DNA from: Gemmatimonas sp. UBA7669
GTDB taxonomy: Bacteria > Gemmatimonadota > Gemmatimonadetes > Gemmatimonadales > Gemmatimonadaceae
DNA: 64,000 bases
Assembly (NCBI RefSeq): GCF_002483225.1
Contig: NZ_DLHL01000003.1
Span: 1-64,000, forward strand
Reading direction: 5' to 3'
The translations under genes were made by a program, and so were the position numbers. Under the pieces are notes generated by a model. That model was not told where the DNA came from and ran no database searches. It worked only from the letters and a program-made list of their open reading frames with translations. How positions within the stretch are numbered: position 1 is the first letter of the stretch; each line of letters opens with the position of its first letter. Shown in pieces: positions 1 to 8,598 of the stretch.

Positions 1-13
1 GATACAAGGATTG

Positions 14-68
14 GAGAGGCGGGCGTCGGGGGCTCAGCTTGAGGACGAGCCCCCGACGCCCGCCTCTC
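14..68. terminator. Perfect long hairpin, probable terminator
   Basis: A 22-bp perfect inverted repeat (14-35 with 47-68) surrounds an 11-base loop. It lies about 60 bases beyond the stop of the minus-strand outer-membrane-type gene. The stem is very GC-rich and no clear T-run follows it on the minus strand. It could stop transcription from that gene and from whatever lies to the left of the window. Confidence 0.55.
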
Positions 69-127
69 TGATCCCCAGATCCTCCCATCCTCACACCTTC
101 TGTTGATCCAACCCCCAATCCTCTCGC

Positions 128-2380
128 CTACCAGACCTGCCCCACCCCCAACAAGAACTTCCACGGCGCCGCCTGATCCACCGGCCGCGTCCCACCCACA
201 AACAGCGCGTTGCCGAAGAACCGCAGCCCCGCCGTCACACTGGCGCGCACGCCATCGGTGGGCCGCGAGACCGGCGCCCAGGACACCAGCGCATTCGGGT
301 CCACCACGGCCAGGCGGTCGATCGACGATCGTGCCGCGGCCGTTGGCGCATCGGCCCAGCCACTCTGCACACCCACACTCAGGCCCGGTGCCACTGCCGG
401 CAGCCAGAGATTGCGCCCCACACGAATGGGCTGACGCAGGAAGGGCGTGATGTACTGCACCGACGCACGCACAGCCGCCGCGCGAGAACCGGCAAACTCC
501 TTGTCCTCGTACGCCGGGAGATTCTGATACTTGCCGAGCTCGAAGAGCTGCTGCGACGGAATGCGCGATCCCGTGACAATGCCCACATCGCCACGCGCCA
601 GGAACACGAACGGTCCGGCAGTGCGGCGTCCCGTGAGACGCGCTTCCGCGCGCTGCCAGGCCAGGGTCCCGTCACCGCGTTCATACGACAGCCGACCACT
701 CAGACCCGGCCGAATGAACTCGGCGCTATTGTCGGGTCGCCACTCCAGCAATGCCGCCGAACGCAGGTAGCCACCTTCGTCCACCCCGCGATTGGGGCGG
801 AACGCTTCGCCACCAAAGGGGCTTCGTGTTTCGCGCGCGGCACTGTAGCGATCGTCACCGACGCCCACCTCTGTGCGAAGCAGGAAGCGGCGGTTGCCGA
901 TGCGTCGCACCGCCGCCACCGTGGCGCTGCTGCGCGATACGTAGTCGTAGGGGTCGAGTGACGCAAACAAGGCACCAATCGAGTTGCCGGAGTCGAGCGG
1001 CACACGAAAGTCGTTCGTGATGTCCAGACTGCGTCCACCGCGCAGCTCGAGTGTCCACGGTCCACGGGTGCGTTCCACACTCGCGCGGCCACGCACCGTC
1101 TGCTCCGACCACGCATATCCGGCGTTCGCACGCAGCACCACACCCGGCGCCGCATCACGCAATGCGACACGGCCGCCGAGACCGGTGTAGAAGCCCTCGA
1201 CGCGATTGTAGTGAATCACGTCGGCCGGCCGCGTGGCCGCCATGTCGAAGCGTGGCGGACCGGTTGGACGCCAGCGATCCGGACCGATGTCATTGAAATC
1301 ATCGGCATGCATGTCCTGCGTGATGGACCCGAGACCGAAGGTCCACTGCGAGAAACGCGAGAGCGAATCGGAGGGCGCGTAAACCAGACGACGACGCGCC
1401 ACAGCGCGCAGCGAGTCGGCCTTGGCCAGCGTGACCGCGTCCAGCACCGTGTCATTCACCTGCATGTCGTAGAATCGCGAGGCAATGCGAACGACGGCCT
1501 TGCCATCGCCGAGCACGGGGAGCATGGCCTGCAGTTCGATGCGCTGTCGGGCAGGCAGCCAGTAGGCGCCCTGCCGCTCGCCGTTCTCGTACTCCACGAA
1601 CGCGATGGCATCGGCCAGGTTGCGCGACAGCAGTCCGCGCCGCGCGCCCGCCTGCACGAAGTGCCCGCGCAGTCGCACCAGTGTGCCACGCGTCGCATCC
1701 AGATCCATCTCACCGTCAAACAGCACGACCTTGTTGGGCACGTCAGGCCGCGGCTGCACGCGCACATGCACAATGGGAATGCTGCGGTCGCCGGCGCGCA
1801 TGGTCACAATGGTGTCGCCACCAGTGTACGTGTAGTAGCGCTCGCGGTCCGTGGCCAACGGATGCACGGCCGGCAGCGTGTCGGCCGCGTTGTTGCGCCG
1901 AGGGTTGCCCGCCTCGGCGCTGCCGACGGTTGAGGGCCCGCGACCATTCCGTCCACCGGTATTGCTGCGAATGCGCAGCCGATTGCCGTAGAGCACCGGG
2001 TTCAGCCACCCCGTCTGAAACAGGGTCAGCATGGACACGTTGGCGCCAACCTGCTGAGCCCGGTACCCGCCGACACGCTGCTCGTAGTGGCCGGCGCGAT
2101 TCCAGGACAGGTCACTGGCCACCTGCTCGATGGCGGCCACCACCTCCGTACCCTCTTCGCGCTTGAGCAGGATGGCGATTTCCGTCTCCACCTTGCTGCG
2201 GTAGGAAATCAGCGAGTCCGGCAAACGGTTGCGCTCACTGGCCTCGGCCAGGAACCGCAGCAACGGGGTACGCGTGGGCACGGTATCCGCGCCTTGTGCA
2301 ACCACACGACTGGAGCTGATGCACAGCGCCGCGACCATCAGCGCCGCGGCAGACACTCGGGGGGCAAGAGCGATCGGCAT
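128..2380 (-). CDS. Putative outer-membrane beta-barrel protein (hypothetical, 750 aa)
   Basis: I do not recognise the family with certainty. The protein opens with a Sec signal peptide that ends at about residue 27 (SRVVAQ, then GADT). A mixed alpha/beta region follows, and then a long C-terminal part of alternating strands rich in Tyr, Arg and Gly that ends in an aromatic residue (GVGQVW), as outer-membrane barrels do. I chose the ATG at 2380 because it directly starts the signal peptide. The frame stays open up to 2587 but would then run into the upstream ABC-F gene. An alternative ATG is at 2419. The likely location is the outer membrane; the substrate is unknown. Confidence 0.6.
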   Translation of the reverse strand: MPIALAPRVSAAALMVAALCISSSRVVAQGADTVPTRTPLLRFLAEASERNRLPDSLISYRSKVETEIAILLKREEGTEVVAAIEQVASDLSWNRAGHYEQRVGGYRAQQVGANVSMLTLFQTGWLNPVLYGNRLRIRSNTGGRNGRGPSTVGSAEAGNPRRNNAADTLPAVHPLATDRERYYTYTGGDTIVTMRAGDRSIPIVHVRVQPRPDVPNKVVLFDGEMDLDATRGTLVRLRGHFVQAGARRGLLSRNLADAIAFVEYENGERQGAYWLPARQRIELQAMLPVLGDGKAVVRIASRFYDMQVNDTVLDAVTLAKADSLRAVARRRLVYAPSDSLSRFSQWTFGLGSITQDMHADDFNDIGPDRWRPTGPPRFDMAATRPADVIHYNRVEGFYTGLGGRVALRDAAPGVVLRANAGYAWSEQTVRGRASVERTRGPWTLELRGGRSLDITNDFRVPLDSGNSIGALFASLDPYDYVSRSSATVAAVRRIGNRRFLLRTEVGVGDDRYSAARETRSPFGGEAFRPNRGVDEGGYLRSAALLEWRPDNSAEFIRPGLSGRLSYERGDGTLAWQRAEARLTGRRTAGPFVFLARGDVGIVTGSRIPSQQLFELGKYQNLPAYEDKEFAGSRAAAVRASVQYITPFLRQPIRVGRNLWLPAVAPGLSVGVQSGWADAPTAAARSSIDRLAVVDPNALVSWAPVSRPTDGVRASVTAGLRFFGNALFVGGTRPVDQAAPWKFLLGVGQVW

Positions 2381-2435
2381 ATGCGGGCTAGTACGCTGGA
2401 GGCCGGACAGAAGTTGCATACGGTCCCTGTTACAA

Positions 2436-2469
2436 ACCGCCAACGGCCACGCGTGCGTGGGGAGGCGGT
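2436..2469 (-). terminator. Possible terminator after the ABC-F gene
   Basis: ACCGCC at 2436-2441 can pair with GGCGGT at 2464-2469, and an inner CCACGC/GCGTGG stem lies between them. On the minus strand the stem is followed by TTTGT. It starts at the ABC-F stop codon and precedes the next gene. This is a weak call based only on folding by eye. Confidence 0.35.
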
Positions 2470-4448
2470 CAGGCCTTCTTGAGCAGGGCCACGTACTCCT
2501 CCGCCGCTGTCCAGTCATGCATGGCCTGCTCCAGTTCATCGCGCGCACTGTCGAGCTGCTTCCCGAGGGCCGTGGCCTTCTGCACACCGGCGGGAGTGTC
2601 GTACAGCGACGGGTCGTCGAGCTGGCCTTCCAACTCGGTCACCCGCTGCTCGAGTGTGGTGACACGCAGCTCCGCATCGGCCAAGGTCTTCTCGGCGGCC
2701 CGCAGCAACTTTCTGGTATCGCCTGAGGTGGCCGCCTTGTGCGACTGTCGCTCACGTTCCTTCTCGCGTTCGCGCTGACGCGCGGCCAGCTCGGCGTCCT
2801 TCTGGGCCTCCGCGCGCGCCTGCTGTTCCTCGCGCTTCGCGCGCTCGGCACGCATCTCTTCCCACTCCACGAACGAGCCGTTGAACACCTGCAACTGCTG
2901 ATCGCGCAGTTCCCACACCTGCGTCGCCAATCCGCGCAGCACGGCGCGGTCGTGACTCACGATCAGCACACTGCCGTCGAACTCGCTGACGGCGTCTTCG
3001 AGCACCTCAATGCTCTCGACATCGAGATGATTGGTGGGCTCGTCGAGAATGAGCAGATTGTTGGTGCTGAGTGTCAGCAGCGCCATGGCCACGCGCGCGC
3101 GTTCACCACCCGAGAGCGTGCCCACGGTGCGTTGCACCTCGTCGCCGCTGAAACCGAAGCGGCCCAGATGCCCCTGCACGAGACGACGTTCCCAGAGCGG
3201 ACGCTGCGTGGCGATGGCCTCGTAGATGGTGCTGTCCAGCGGCAGATGCGCCAAGTCCTGACGGTAGTACGCCACCGAGGTGCTGGGGCCGATTTTCACG
3301 TCGCCCGAAAGCGGCGCGTGTTCACCCAGCAGCGTTTTGATCAGCGTACTCTTGCCTGCACCATTGGGACCCACCAGCGCAATCATCTCGCCGCGCTCAA
3401 GCACCACATTCACGTCGCGCACCAGGGTGCGCGGTCCTTCGGGTGTGGGCACGCCCACCGTCACGTGCCGTGCTTCCACCACGCGGTCGCCGCTGCGAGT
3501 GCCGGCGTTGAGACGCAGCGCCATCACGCCTTCCTCGCCAATGGGCGCTGAGAGGCGCGGCATGCGCTCGAGTCGCTTGCGCCGCCCCTTGGCCTGCGCC
3601 GTATTCTGGCCCGCAATGTTGCGCGCGATGTAGTCCGACTCGGCCGCGATGACCTTCTGCTGCTTCTCGAACTGGCGCTGCTGCGTCAGACGGCGCTCCT
3701 CGCGCTGCTGCACGAACGACGCATAGCCGCCCGTGTACGCAAAGGCCGTCCCGCCCTCGAAGTGCAGCACGTGATTGGCCATGGCGTTCAGAAACGCACG
3801 ATCGTGACTGATGCACAGCACCGTGCGATCGGTGGTGGCGAGATACTGCTCCAGCCAGGCCGTCGTTTCGAGATCGAGATGGTTGGTGGGTTCGTCGAGG
3901 ACCAGCAGCTCGGCCGGTGTGGCCAACTGACGCGCCAGCGCCACGCGTCCGCGCTCTCCACCGCTCAGCGTACCGATGCGCGTGACCTTGGCCATGGCCG
4001 GATCGAACCCCACCCCCATGAGCACACTGTCCACGCGTGACGCCATTTCGTAGCCACCGTCGCGTTCGAAGCGCTCGAGATCGCGGCCGTACTTCTCCAT
4101 GGCCGCTTCGCTGTGATCGTGCTCGAGGCTCGCCGCCTGCTGCGCCAGTGACTGCTCGAGCTTGCGCAGCTCACCGAAGGCATCGGCCACGATGTCCCAG
4201 AGCGACTGATCGTCCGGGAAGCGGCGGTGCTGATCCATGAGCGCCACGCGCAGGCCGGGCATGCGCGCGACGGACCCCTTGGTGGGCTGCAGCTCGCCCG
4301 TGAGCAGACGCATGAGTGTGGTCTTGCCCGTGCCATTGCGCCCTACGATGGCCCAGCGATCGCCGGGGGCCACCGTGAAGGAGATGTCGCGGAAAATTTC
4401 CGTGGCGCCAAACTCCACGCCCACGTTGCCCATCGAAATCAGCGTCAT
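2469..4448 (-). CDS. ABC-F family ATP-binding protein (Uup/EttA-like translation factor)
   Basis: The 659-residue protein has two fused ABC ATPase domains and no membrane segments. Domain 1 has Walker A GRNGTGKT at residues 36-43 and the signature LSGGERGRVALA. Domain 2 has Walker A GPNGAGKS and the signature LSGGERARVAMA. A charged linker between the domains contains KGRRKRLERM. The last 130 residues or so are a Glu/Lys/Arg/Ala-rich coiled coil, as in Uup. ABC-F proteins bind the ribosome E site or nucleic acid and act in translation or ribosome rescue, not in transport. The C-terminal coiled coil favours Uup or YdiF over EttA, but the subgroup cannot be fixed by eye. Confidence 0.93.
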   Translation of the reverse strand: MTLISMGNVGVEFGATEIFRDISFTVAPGDRWAIVGRNGTGKTTLMRLLTGELQPTKGSVARMPGLRVALMDQHRRFPDDQSLWDIVADAFGELRKLEQSLAQQAASLEHDHSEAAMEKYGRDLERFERDGGYEMASRVDSVLMGVGFDPAMAKVTRIGTLSGGERGRVALARQLATPAELLVLDEPTNHLDLETTAWLEQYLATTDRTVLCISHDRAFLNAMANHVLHFEGGTAFAYTGGYASFVQQREERRLTQQRQFEKQQKVIAAESDYIARNIAGQNTAQAKGRRKRLERMPRLSAPIGEEGVMALRLNAGTRSGDRVVEARHVTVGVPTPEGPRTLVRDVNVVLERGEMIALVGPNGAGKSTLIKTLLGEHAPLSGDVKIGPSTSVAYYRQDLAHLPLDSTIYEAIATQRPLWERRLVQGHLGRFGFSGDEVQRTVGTLSGGERARVAMALLTLSTNNLLILDEPTNHLDVESIEVLEDAVSEFDGSVLIVSHDRAVLRGLATQVWELRDQQLQVFNGSFVEWEEMRAERAKREEQQARAEAQKDAELAARQREREKERERQSHKAATSGDTRKLLRAAEKTLADAELRVTTLEQRVTELEGQLDDPSLYDTPAGVQKATALGKQLDSARDELEQAMHDWTAAEEYVALLKKA

Positions 4449-4466
4449 GCGTACGTCATGCCTGCG

Positions 4467-5558
4467 TCACGAGTCTGCCGGAGGTGAACCCGGTAGTGTA
4501 CTCGGCTCGGCCTCGCGGCGCAGGTCACGCGACGCGCGCAGGTCACGGTCCCCGCGTTCGTGACCCCAGCCGCGCAGCGCGCGCCACCAGGCGAGTGCTA
4601 CGTCGCCCGTGCGCAAACCCCAGGTCAGCAACAGCGCCGCCGTGACGGCGCCGTGTGGCCAGGGCAGCGTGAACAACAGTGCGATGGTCAGCGCCGCGTA
4701 CCATGCCGCCACCACAAAGAGCCCCGGCACCATGGCCCGGGCCGCACGCTCCGCCTGGTCGCGGCTGATGCGCCGGGCGAGCCCCAGCACCATGGCCCAC
4801 ACGGGCCCGTTGATGACCCAACCGACGACGGCGAACGGGGTTTGCAGCACCAGGCTCACCAGCGCGGGCCGAGGCCGGGGAAACTCGGCACTGCCCGCGC
4901 TGTCGGGCGCTACGGACAGCAGGGCCTCCCGCAGCCGGTCGGTGAGCCGACCCGGGCTGATCTCATCCGCGTGCTGTGCATCGAGCCACCTGCGCAGGGA
5001 GAATGGCGCCCCAATGCGCACCAGCAGGTCACTGCCCGGTGTGGCCGGGTCGCTGTAGTGCAGACCAAACGGCACAACACTCACGTCTCGTGTTGCGCCA
5101 CCATCAGCATAGTCCAGCAGCATTTTTGCAACACCTGTACGCAAACGACCCAGCGCAGGGCCAGTGTGCACGCCGCCCTCGGGAAACGCCCCCACCACCT
5201 GCCCGGCGTCGAAGGCCCTGGCCACAGCCTGGGCAGCCGCCGCGTTGATCTGGGCCAGGTCCAGCCCCGAGTCCCGAAGCCGCCGCGCGTCCCGCACGCG
5301 CACCACGGGAATCACGTCCAGCGCCTCGTAGGTTTTGCGGGCCGTCCAGTCGCTCCACACCGACACCGTGGCCAGGTAGCGCACCGGTCGCGGCGTGGTG
5401 AAGTACCCCGCCAGCACGTCGGGCAGGTCGTTCGGGTGATTCCCGATCAGCAGCACCGGCCCGGTGGCCGGGATGCGCTCACGTCCTTCCCAGCGCACCT
5501 CCCGGTAGTACCAGCGCAGCGCGCGCCTGGCGACCCACAGCATGAACGGGCGGAACAT
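4467..5558 (-). CDS. 1-acyl-glycerol-3-phosphate acyltransferase-like protein (PlsC family)
   Basis: The 363-residue protein is an acyltransferase with the catalytic block GNHPNDLPD (His41, Asp47) and the substrate block FPEGG. The His-to-Asp spacing is H-x5-D rather than the classical H-x4-D, as in several NHPN-type relatives. The C-terminal third carries two or three hydrophobic segments, so it is probably bound to the inner membrane in phospholipid synthesis. A longer paralogue with the same N-terminal layout lies at 56625-58019. The first 13 codons and upstream leader are duplicated about 5.2 kb away at 10731-10785. Its present upstream neighbour is the histidine kinase, 50 bases away. 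Confidence 0.85.
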   Translation of the reverse strand: MFRPFMLWVARRALRWYYREVRWEGRERIPATGPVLLIGNHPNDLPDVLAGYFTTPRPVRYLATVSVWSDWTARKTYEALDVIPVVRVRDARRLRDSGLDLAQINAAAAQAVARAFDAGQVVGAFPEGGVHTGPALGRLRTGVAKMLLDYADGGATRDVSVVPFGLHYSDPATPGSDLLVRIGAPFSLRRWLDAQHADEISPGRLTDRLREALLSVAPDSAGSAEFPRPRPALVSLVLQTPFAVVGWVINGPVWAMVLGLARRISRDQAERAARAMVPGLFVVAAWYAALTIALLFTLPWPHGAVTAALLLTWGLRTGDVALAWWRALRGWGHERGDRDLRASRDLRREAEPSTLPGSPPADS

Positions 5559-5575
5559 CCCGTGAGCTTAGCCCA
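5521..5575. repeat. Left copy of a 55-bp direct repeat flanking the sigma-54 cassette
   Basis: This copy covers the acyltransferase start codon, its first 12-13 codons and 17 bases of leader. It matches 10731-10785 at 53 of 55 positions, with differences at 5553 and 5564. Similarity continues more weakly on both sides. Between the copies lie a propeller gene, a response regulator and a histidine kinase. Confidence 0.9.
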
Positions 5576-5608
5576 GGGGACGGGCTCCTGCCACGCACCA
5601 CTCTGTAA

Positions 5609-7264
5609 TCAGCGATTCAAAGGTAATCCCAGTCGAACGACGGTTCCGCCAGAAGCGCGAGGGTGGAGACTCAGCGTACCTCCGTGTGCTTCTGCAATAC
5701 GGCGCGCGATGGAAAGCCCCAAGCCAGTTCCTCCGGATTTCGTGCTGACGCCCAGGCGAAACATCTGCGATGGATCAGGGATGCCTGCCCCGTGATCCGA
5801 GATTGATATGGAAAGGATGTTTTCCTTTGTCTCGGCATCCATGAGCACGGTGCCACCCGCCATTGAGGCTTCAGCCGCGTTGCGAAGCAGATTCACCAAT
5901 AATTGCACGAGAGCGGCTCTATCCCCACGCAGGAGCACGTTAGTGGGGAACGGACGGACAATCAGGTGCATACCGAGCGTCTCAACGTACGGAACGATCG
6001 TGCTGTTGACGTCCTCCAGGACTTGCGCCAGCGAGAATTCCGCCTCTTCCGTCTTGCTTCCTCTGGCAAGTCGAAGCGCCGATGACACGGCCTCATCCAA
6101 GCGCCGGATGGAATCAGCGAGTCGCCCAACTGGCTGTCGTGCGCCGTGATCCTCGGGGAGCAAACGCGTCGCATGCTGGGCGTCGATCTTCAACGCAGTG
6201 AGATTGTTCCGTACCTCATGCGAGAGCGAAGCGGCGAATTCTCCAACAGCGGCAAGCGAGCGCTGGCGTGACAGCTCATCCAACGTCTGCCGGAGGCTGG
6301 AGGTCATGGTATTGAACGCTTTCGCCAAATCGCCAACTTCGTCGTTGGTGGACACATGCACTTCCCGATCCAGTTCACCACCGGCAACGGCGGCAGCAGC
6401 CTCAGCAAGACTTTCCAATGAAGAGGTGATTCTGCGCGCGGCAACCATCAGCACCCAGATGGTAACACCAGAAACGACGACCAGCAGCAGTATCCCAGTG
6501 GAAGCGGACCGCGCGAATGGTCTCGTGAAGGGGTCGATCGGCGCCCGCACTTCCAGGCGCAGCGGGAATCCCGGGATTTGGTGACGAATCACTTCAAGGC
6601 TCGCTGAAGCCGGCCAAGTGAATTCCGGATCGGCAACGGATCCCTCACGATCGCCGGGCATGGCACCCAAGTGTTGCTGCCATATTGAGGAGCCGCTTGA
6701 ATCCTCCAGCGAAAGTGACGCGCCCGGAGGAAATGGCTTCGCCGCATCTATCGGAATGAGGCCGTGGAGCCTGACGCAAGCCTCCAACCATCCAATGCTC
6801 TCCCTCCGACTTGTGACATCAAATGCAGCGCACCAGCGCGGGATGCTCTCGGTGCTGCCTTGCGTGGTAGCGCTGCTCGGCCTGCGTGCAAGCTTTACGT
6901 CGCCACTTGCCGATCGAAGCACAACGGAGTCAATGGTGCCACTGAGCCGATCCAAGAGGTCTGACAGGTACCGTCGATCTTCTGCCTGGTCGTCCTCTGC
7001 CAGTATGCGCACTATCGCGTCGTTTGTGAGCAGCCAACCAAGCTCACCCTGCCTGTCATAGGCGAGCTGATCAACAAGTCGAGTCAGGTTGAGCGAACTC
7101 TCGACCAACTGGGTGCGAAGCAGTTCACGGCCCGCACGATGCGTGCTCCGCGTGAGCCACAGGCCAACCAAGACCAGCGGGAGCATGCTTCCGAAAACAC
7201 CGGCCAGCACAAAGCGCGAGGCAAGCGGTCGACGGGCACCAACCGTTCCATTGGCTTTTGCCAT
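5609..7264 (-). CDS. Sensor histidine kinase (NtrB-like) of the sigma-54 cassette
   Basis: The 551-residue kinase has transmembrane segments at about 17-37 and 255-275. They enclose a periplasmic sensor region of about 215 residues that I do not recognise. A HAMP linker (about 276-328) follows, then the phospho-acceptor helix SLSHEVRNN with His349, N-box Asn462, DHGAG at 490-494 and GTGLGLS at 512-518. The ATG at 7264 lies two bases after the response regulator stop, so it is almost certainly co-translated and is the cognate kinase. The frame is open to 7507, but that part only shadows the regulator gene. Base composition is lower in GC than the rest of the window. Confidence 0.93.
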   Translation of the reverse strand: MAKANGTVGARRPLASRFVLAGVFGSMLPLVLVGLWLTRSTHRAGRELLRTQLVESSLNLTRLVDQLAYDRQGELGWLLTNDAIVRILAEDDQAEDRRYLSDLLDRLSGTIDSVVLRSASGDVKLARRPSSATTQGSTESIPRWCAAFDVTSRRESIGWLEACVRLHGLIPIDAAKPFPPGASLSLEDSSGSSIWQQHLGAMPGDREGSVADPEFTWPASASLEVIRHQIPGFPLRLEVRAPIDPFTRPFARSASTGILLLVVVSGVTIWVLMVAARRITSSLESLAEAAAAVAGGELDREVHVSTNDEVGDLAKAFNTMTSSLRQTLDELSRQRSLAAVGEFAASLSHEVRNNLTALKIDAQHATRLLPEDHGARQPVGRLADSIRRLDEAVSSALRLARGSKTEEAEFSLAQVLEDVNSTIVPYVETLGMHLIVRPFPTNVLLRGDRAALVQLLVNLLRNAAEASMAGGTVLMDAETKENILSISISDHGAGIPDPSQMFRLGVSTKSGGTGLGLSIARRIAEAHGGTLSLHPRASGGTVVRLGLPLNR

Positions 7265-7266
7265 GA

Positions 7267-8598
7267 CTAGGTGTCCAGTCGAAACTTCTCGATGAGACGC
7301 GCAAGACGGGGTCTCGATACTCCGAGCATCGCGGCAGCGCGACCCTTGTGGCCGTCCACTATCTCCAGAACGCGTGTGACATGTTGGCGCTCCAGCTCCT
7401 CCAACGTCGGAATCCGAGCCGGGGTGGAAGAGGTACGAGTGCGAAGATCCAAGTGCGGCGCCCGAATGACGCCTCCTTGAGCGACCAGCAATGCACGCAA
7501 CAGACAATGCTCGAGCTCACGCACATTTCCGGGCCAGGAATGTGTCTTCAGCATCCGCTCCGCGTCGGAAGACAGCTTGGCAACGGCAGTCCCGTTGGCG
7601 CTGGCAAAACGCTGCAGAATATGGGTTGCGAGCACCAGGATATCGCCTTGCCGTTCACGAAGTGGCGGCAGCAGTATTTCGACAACGCGCAGTCGGTAGT
7701 AGAGGTCCTCACGGAAAGTCCGATCGACGATCATTTCCTCGAGCGGCCGATGGGTAGCGGCGACCACGCGCGCATTGGTCCGCTCGGTGATATCCGAGCC
7801 AACTGCCTGAAATTCACGATCCTGAAGGACACGCAGCAGTTTGCTCTGGAAATCGACGTTTGTGTCCCCGATTTCGTCGAGGAAGATTGTGCCACCCTGA
7901 GCTTGTGCGAAGCGGCCTCGCCGATCTCGAACAGCGCCGGTGAATGCTCCACGAACATGGCCGAAGAGCTCTGATTCGAGCAGATTGGCAGGGAGGGCGG
8001 CACAGTTGACCGGAACGAAGGGCCCACCGGAGACGTGGGAATGCCCATGAATCGCCCGCGCGACAAGTTCTTTACCCGTCCCACTCTCACCACGGATCAG
8101 CACGGTGTCCTTGGAGCGCGCGGCTTGTCCAACCAGTTTGAAGATCGCAATCATTGATGGCGTCTTGCCGACAAGCTCACCCTCGGAAGCCAGTTTCGCT
8201 CCATACGATTCCGCGGTCTGCGCGTCGAGATCGGCGCACACTCTGTCGACAGTATCCTGAAGCTCGTCGAGATCCAGCGGTTTTACCAGAAACTCGGCAG
8301 CACCCAGTTTCATGGCTTCGACGACCGTTGGCATGTCATCGAATGCCGTCATCAGAATGACAGGAGTATGAGGAACTCGTTCGTTGAGCGCAGTCAGCAG
8401 CTCAAGACCGGAGATCTCTCCCATGCGAATGTCGCTCAACACAACTGAAGGCGCGAAGCGTGCCATCGCCCCCAGCGCTTCGGCGCCGGAGGCGACAGCC
8501 AGGACATCGTACGCCATGCCGCGAAGTGCCTCGCCGAGCGAGGCACGGATCGCTGCATCATCATCCACAAGCAGTATGCGGCGAACAGTATGGCTCAT
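7267..8598 (-). CDS. NtrC-family sigma-54-dependent response regulator
   Basis: The 443-residue protein has a receiver domain (phospho-acceptor Asp56 in LSDIRMG, conserved Lys106), an AAA+ domain and a C-terminal Fis-type helix-turn-helix (about 400-440, AAMLGVSRPRLARLI). The AAA+ part has Walker A GESGTGKE at 170-177, GAFTGA at 217-222 and Walker B IFLDEIG. The intact GAFTGA loop predicts true activation of sigma-54 RNA polymerase. Its ATG overlaps the propeller stop in an ATGA (8595-8598). The likely target is its own operon, because a sigma-54 promoter and a dyad lie upstream of the propeller gene. Confidence 0.95.
   Translation of the reverse strand: MSHTVRRILLVDDDAAIRASLGEALRGMAYDVLAVASGAEALGAMARFAPSVVLSDIRMGEISGLELLTALNERVPHTPVILMTAFDDMPTVVEAMKLGAAEFLVKPLDLDELQDTVDRVCADLDAQTAESYGAKLASEGELVGKTPSMIAIFKLVGQAARSKDTVLIRGESGTGKELVARAIHGHSHVSGGPFVPVNCAALPANLLESELFGHVRGAFTGAVRDRRGRFAQAQGGTIFLDEIGDTNVDFQSKLLRVLQDREFQAVGSDITERTNARVVAATHRPLEEMIVDRTFREDLYYRLRVVEILLPPLRERQGDILVLATHILQRFASANGTAVAKLSSDAERMLKTHSWPGNVRELEHCLLRALLVAQGGVIRAPHLDLRTRTSSTPARIPTLEELERQHVTRVLEIVDGHKGRAAAMLGVSRPRLARLIEKFRLDT

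Noticed and set aside
2381..2587. 69-residue N-terminal extension of the outer-membrane-type gene
   Set aside because: The extension overlaps the upstream ABC-F gene, is Arg/Pro-rich like a shadow frame, and would bury the signal peptide.
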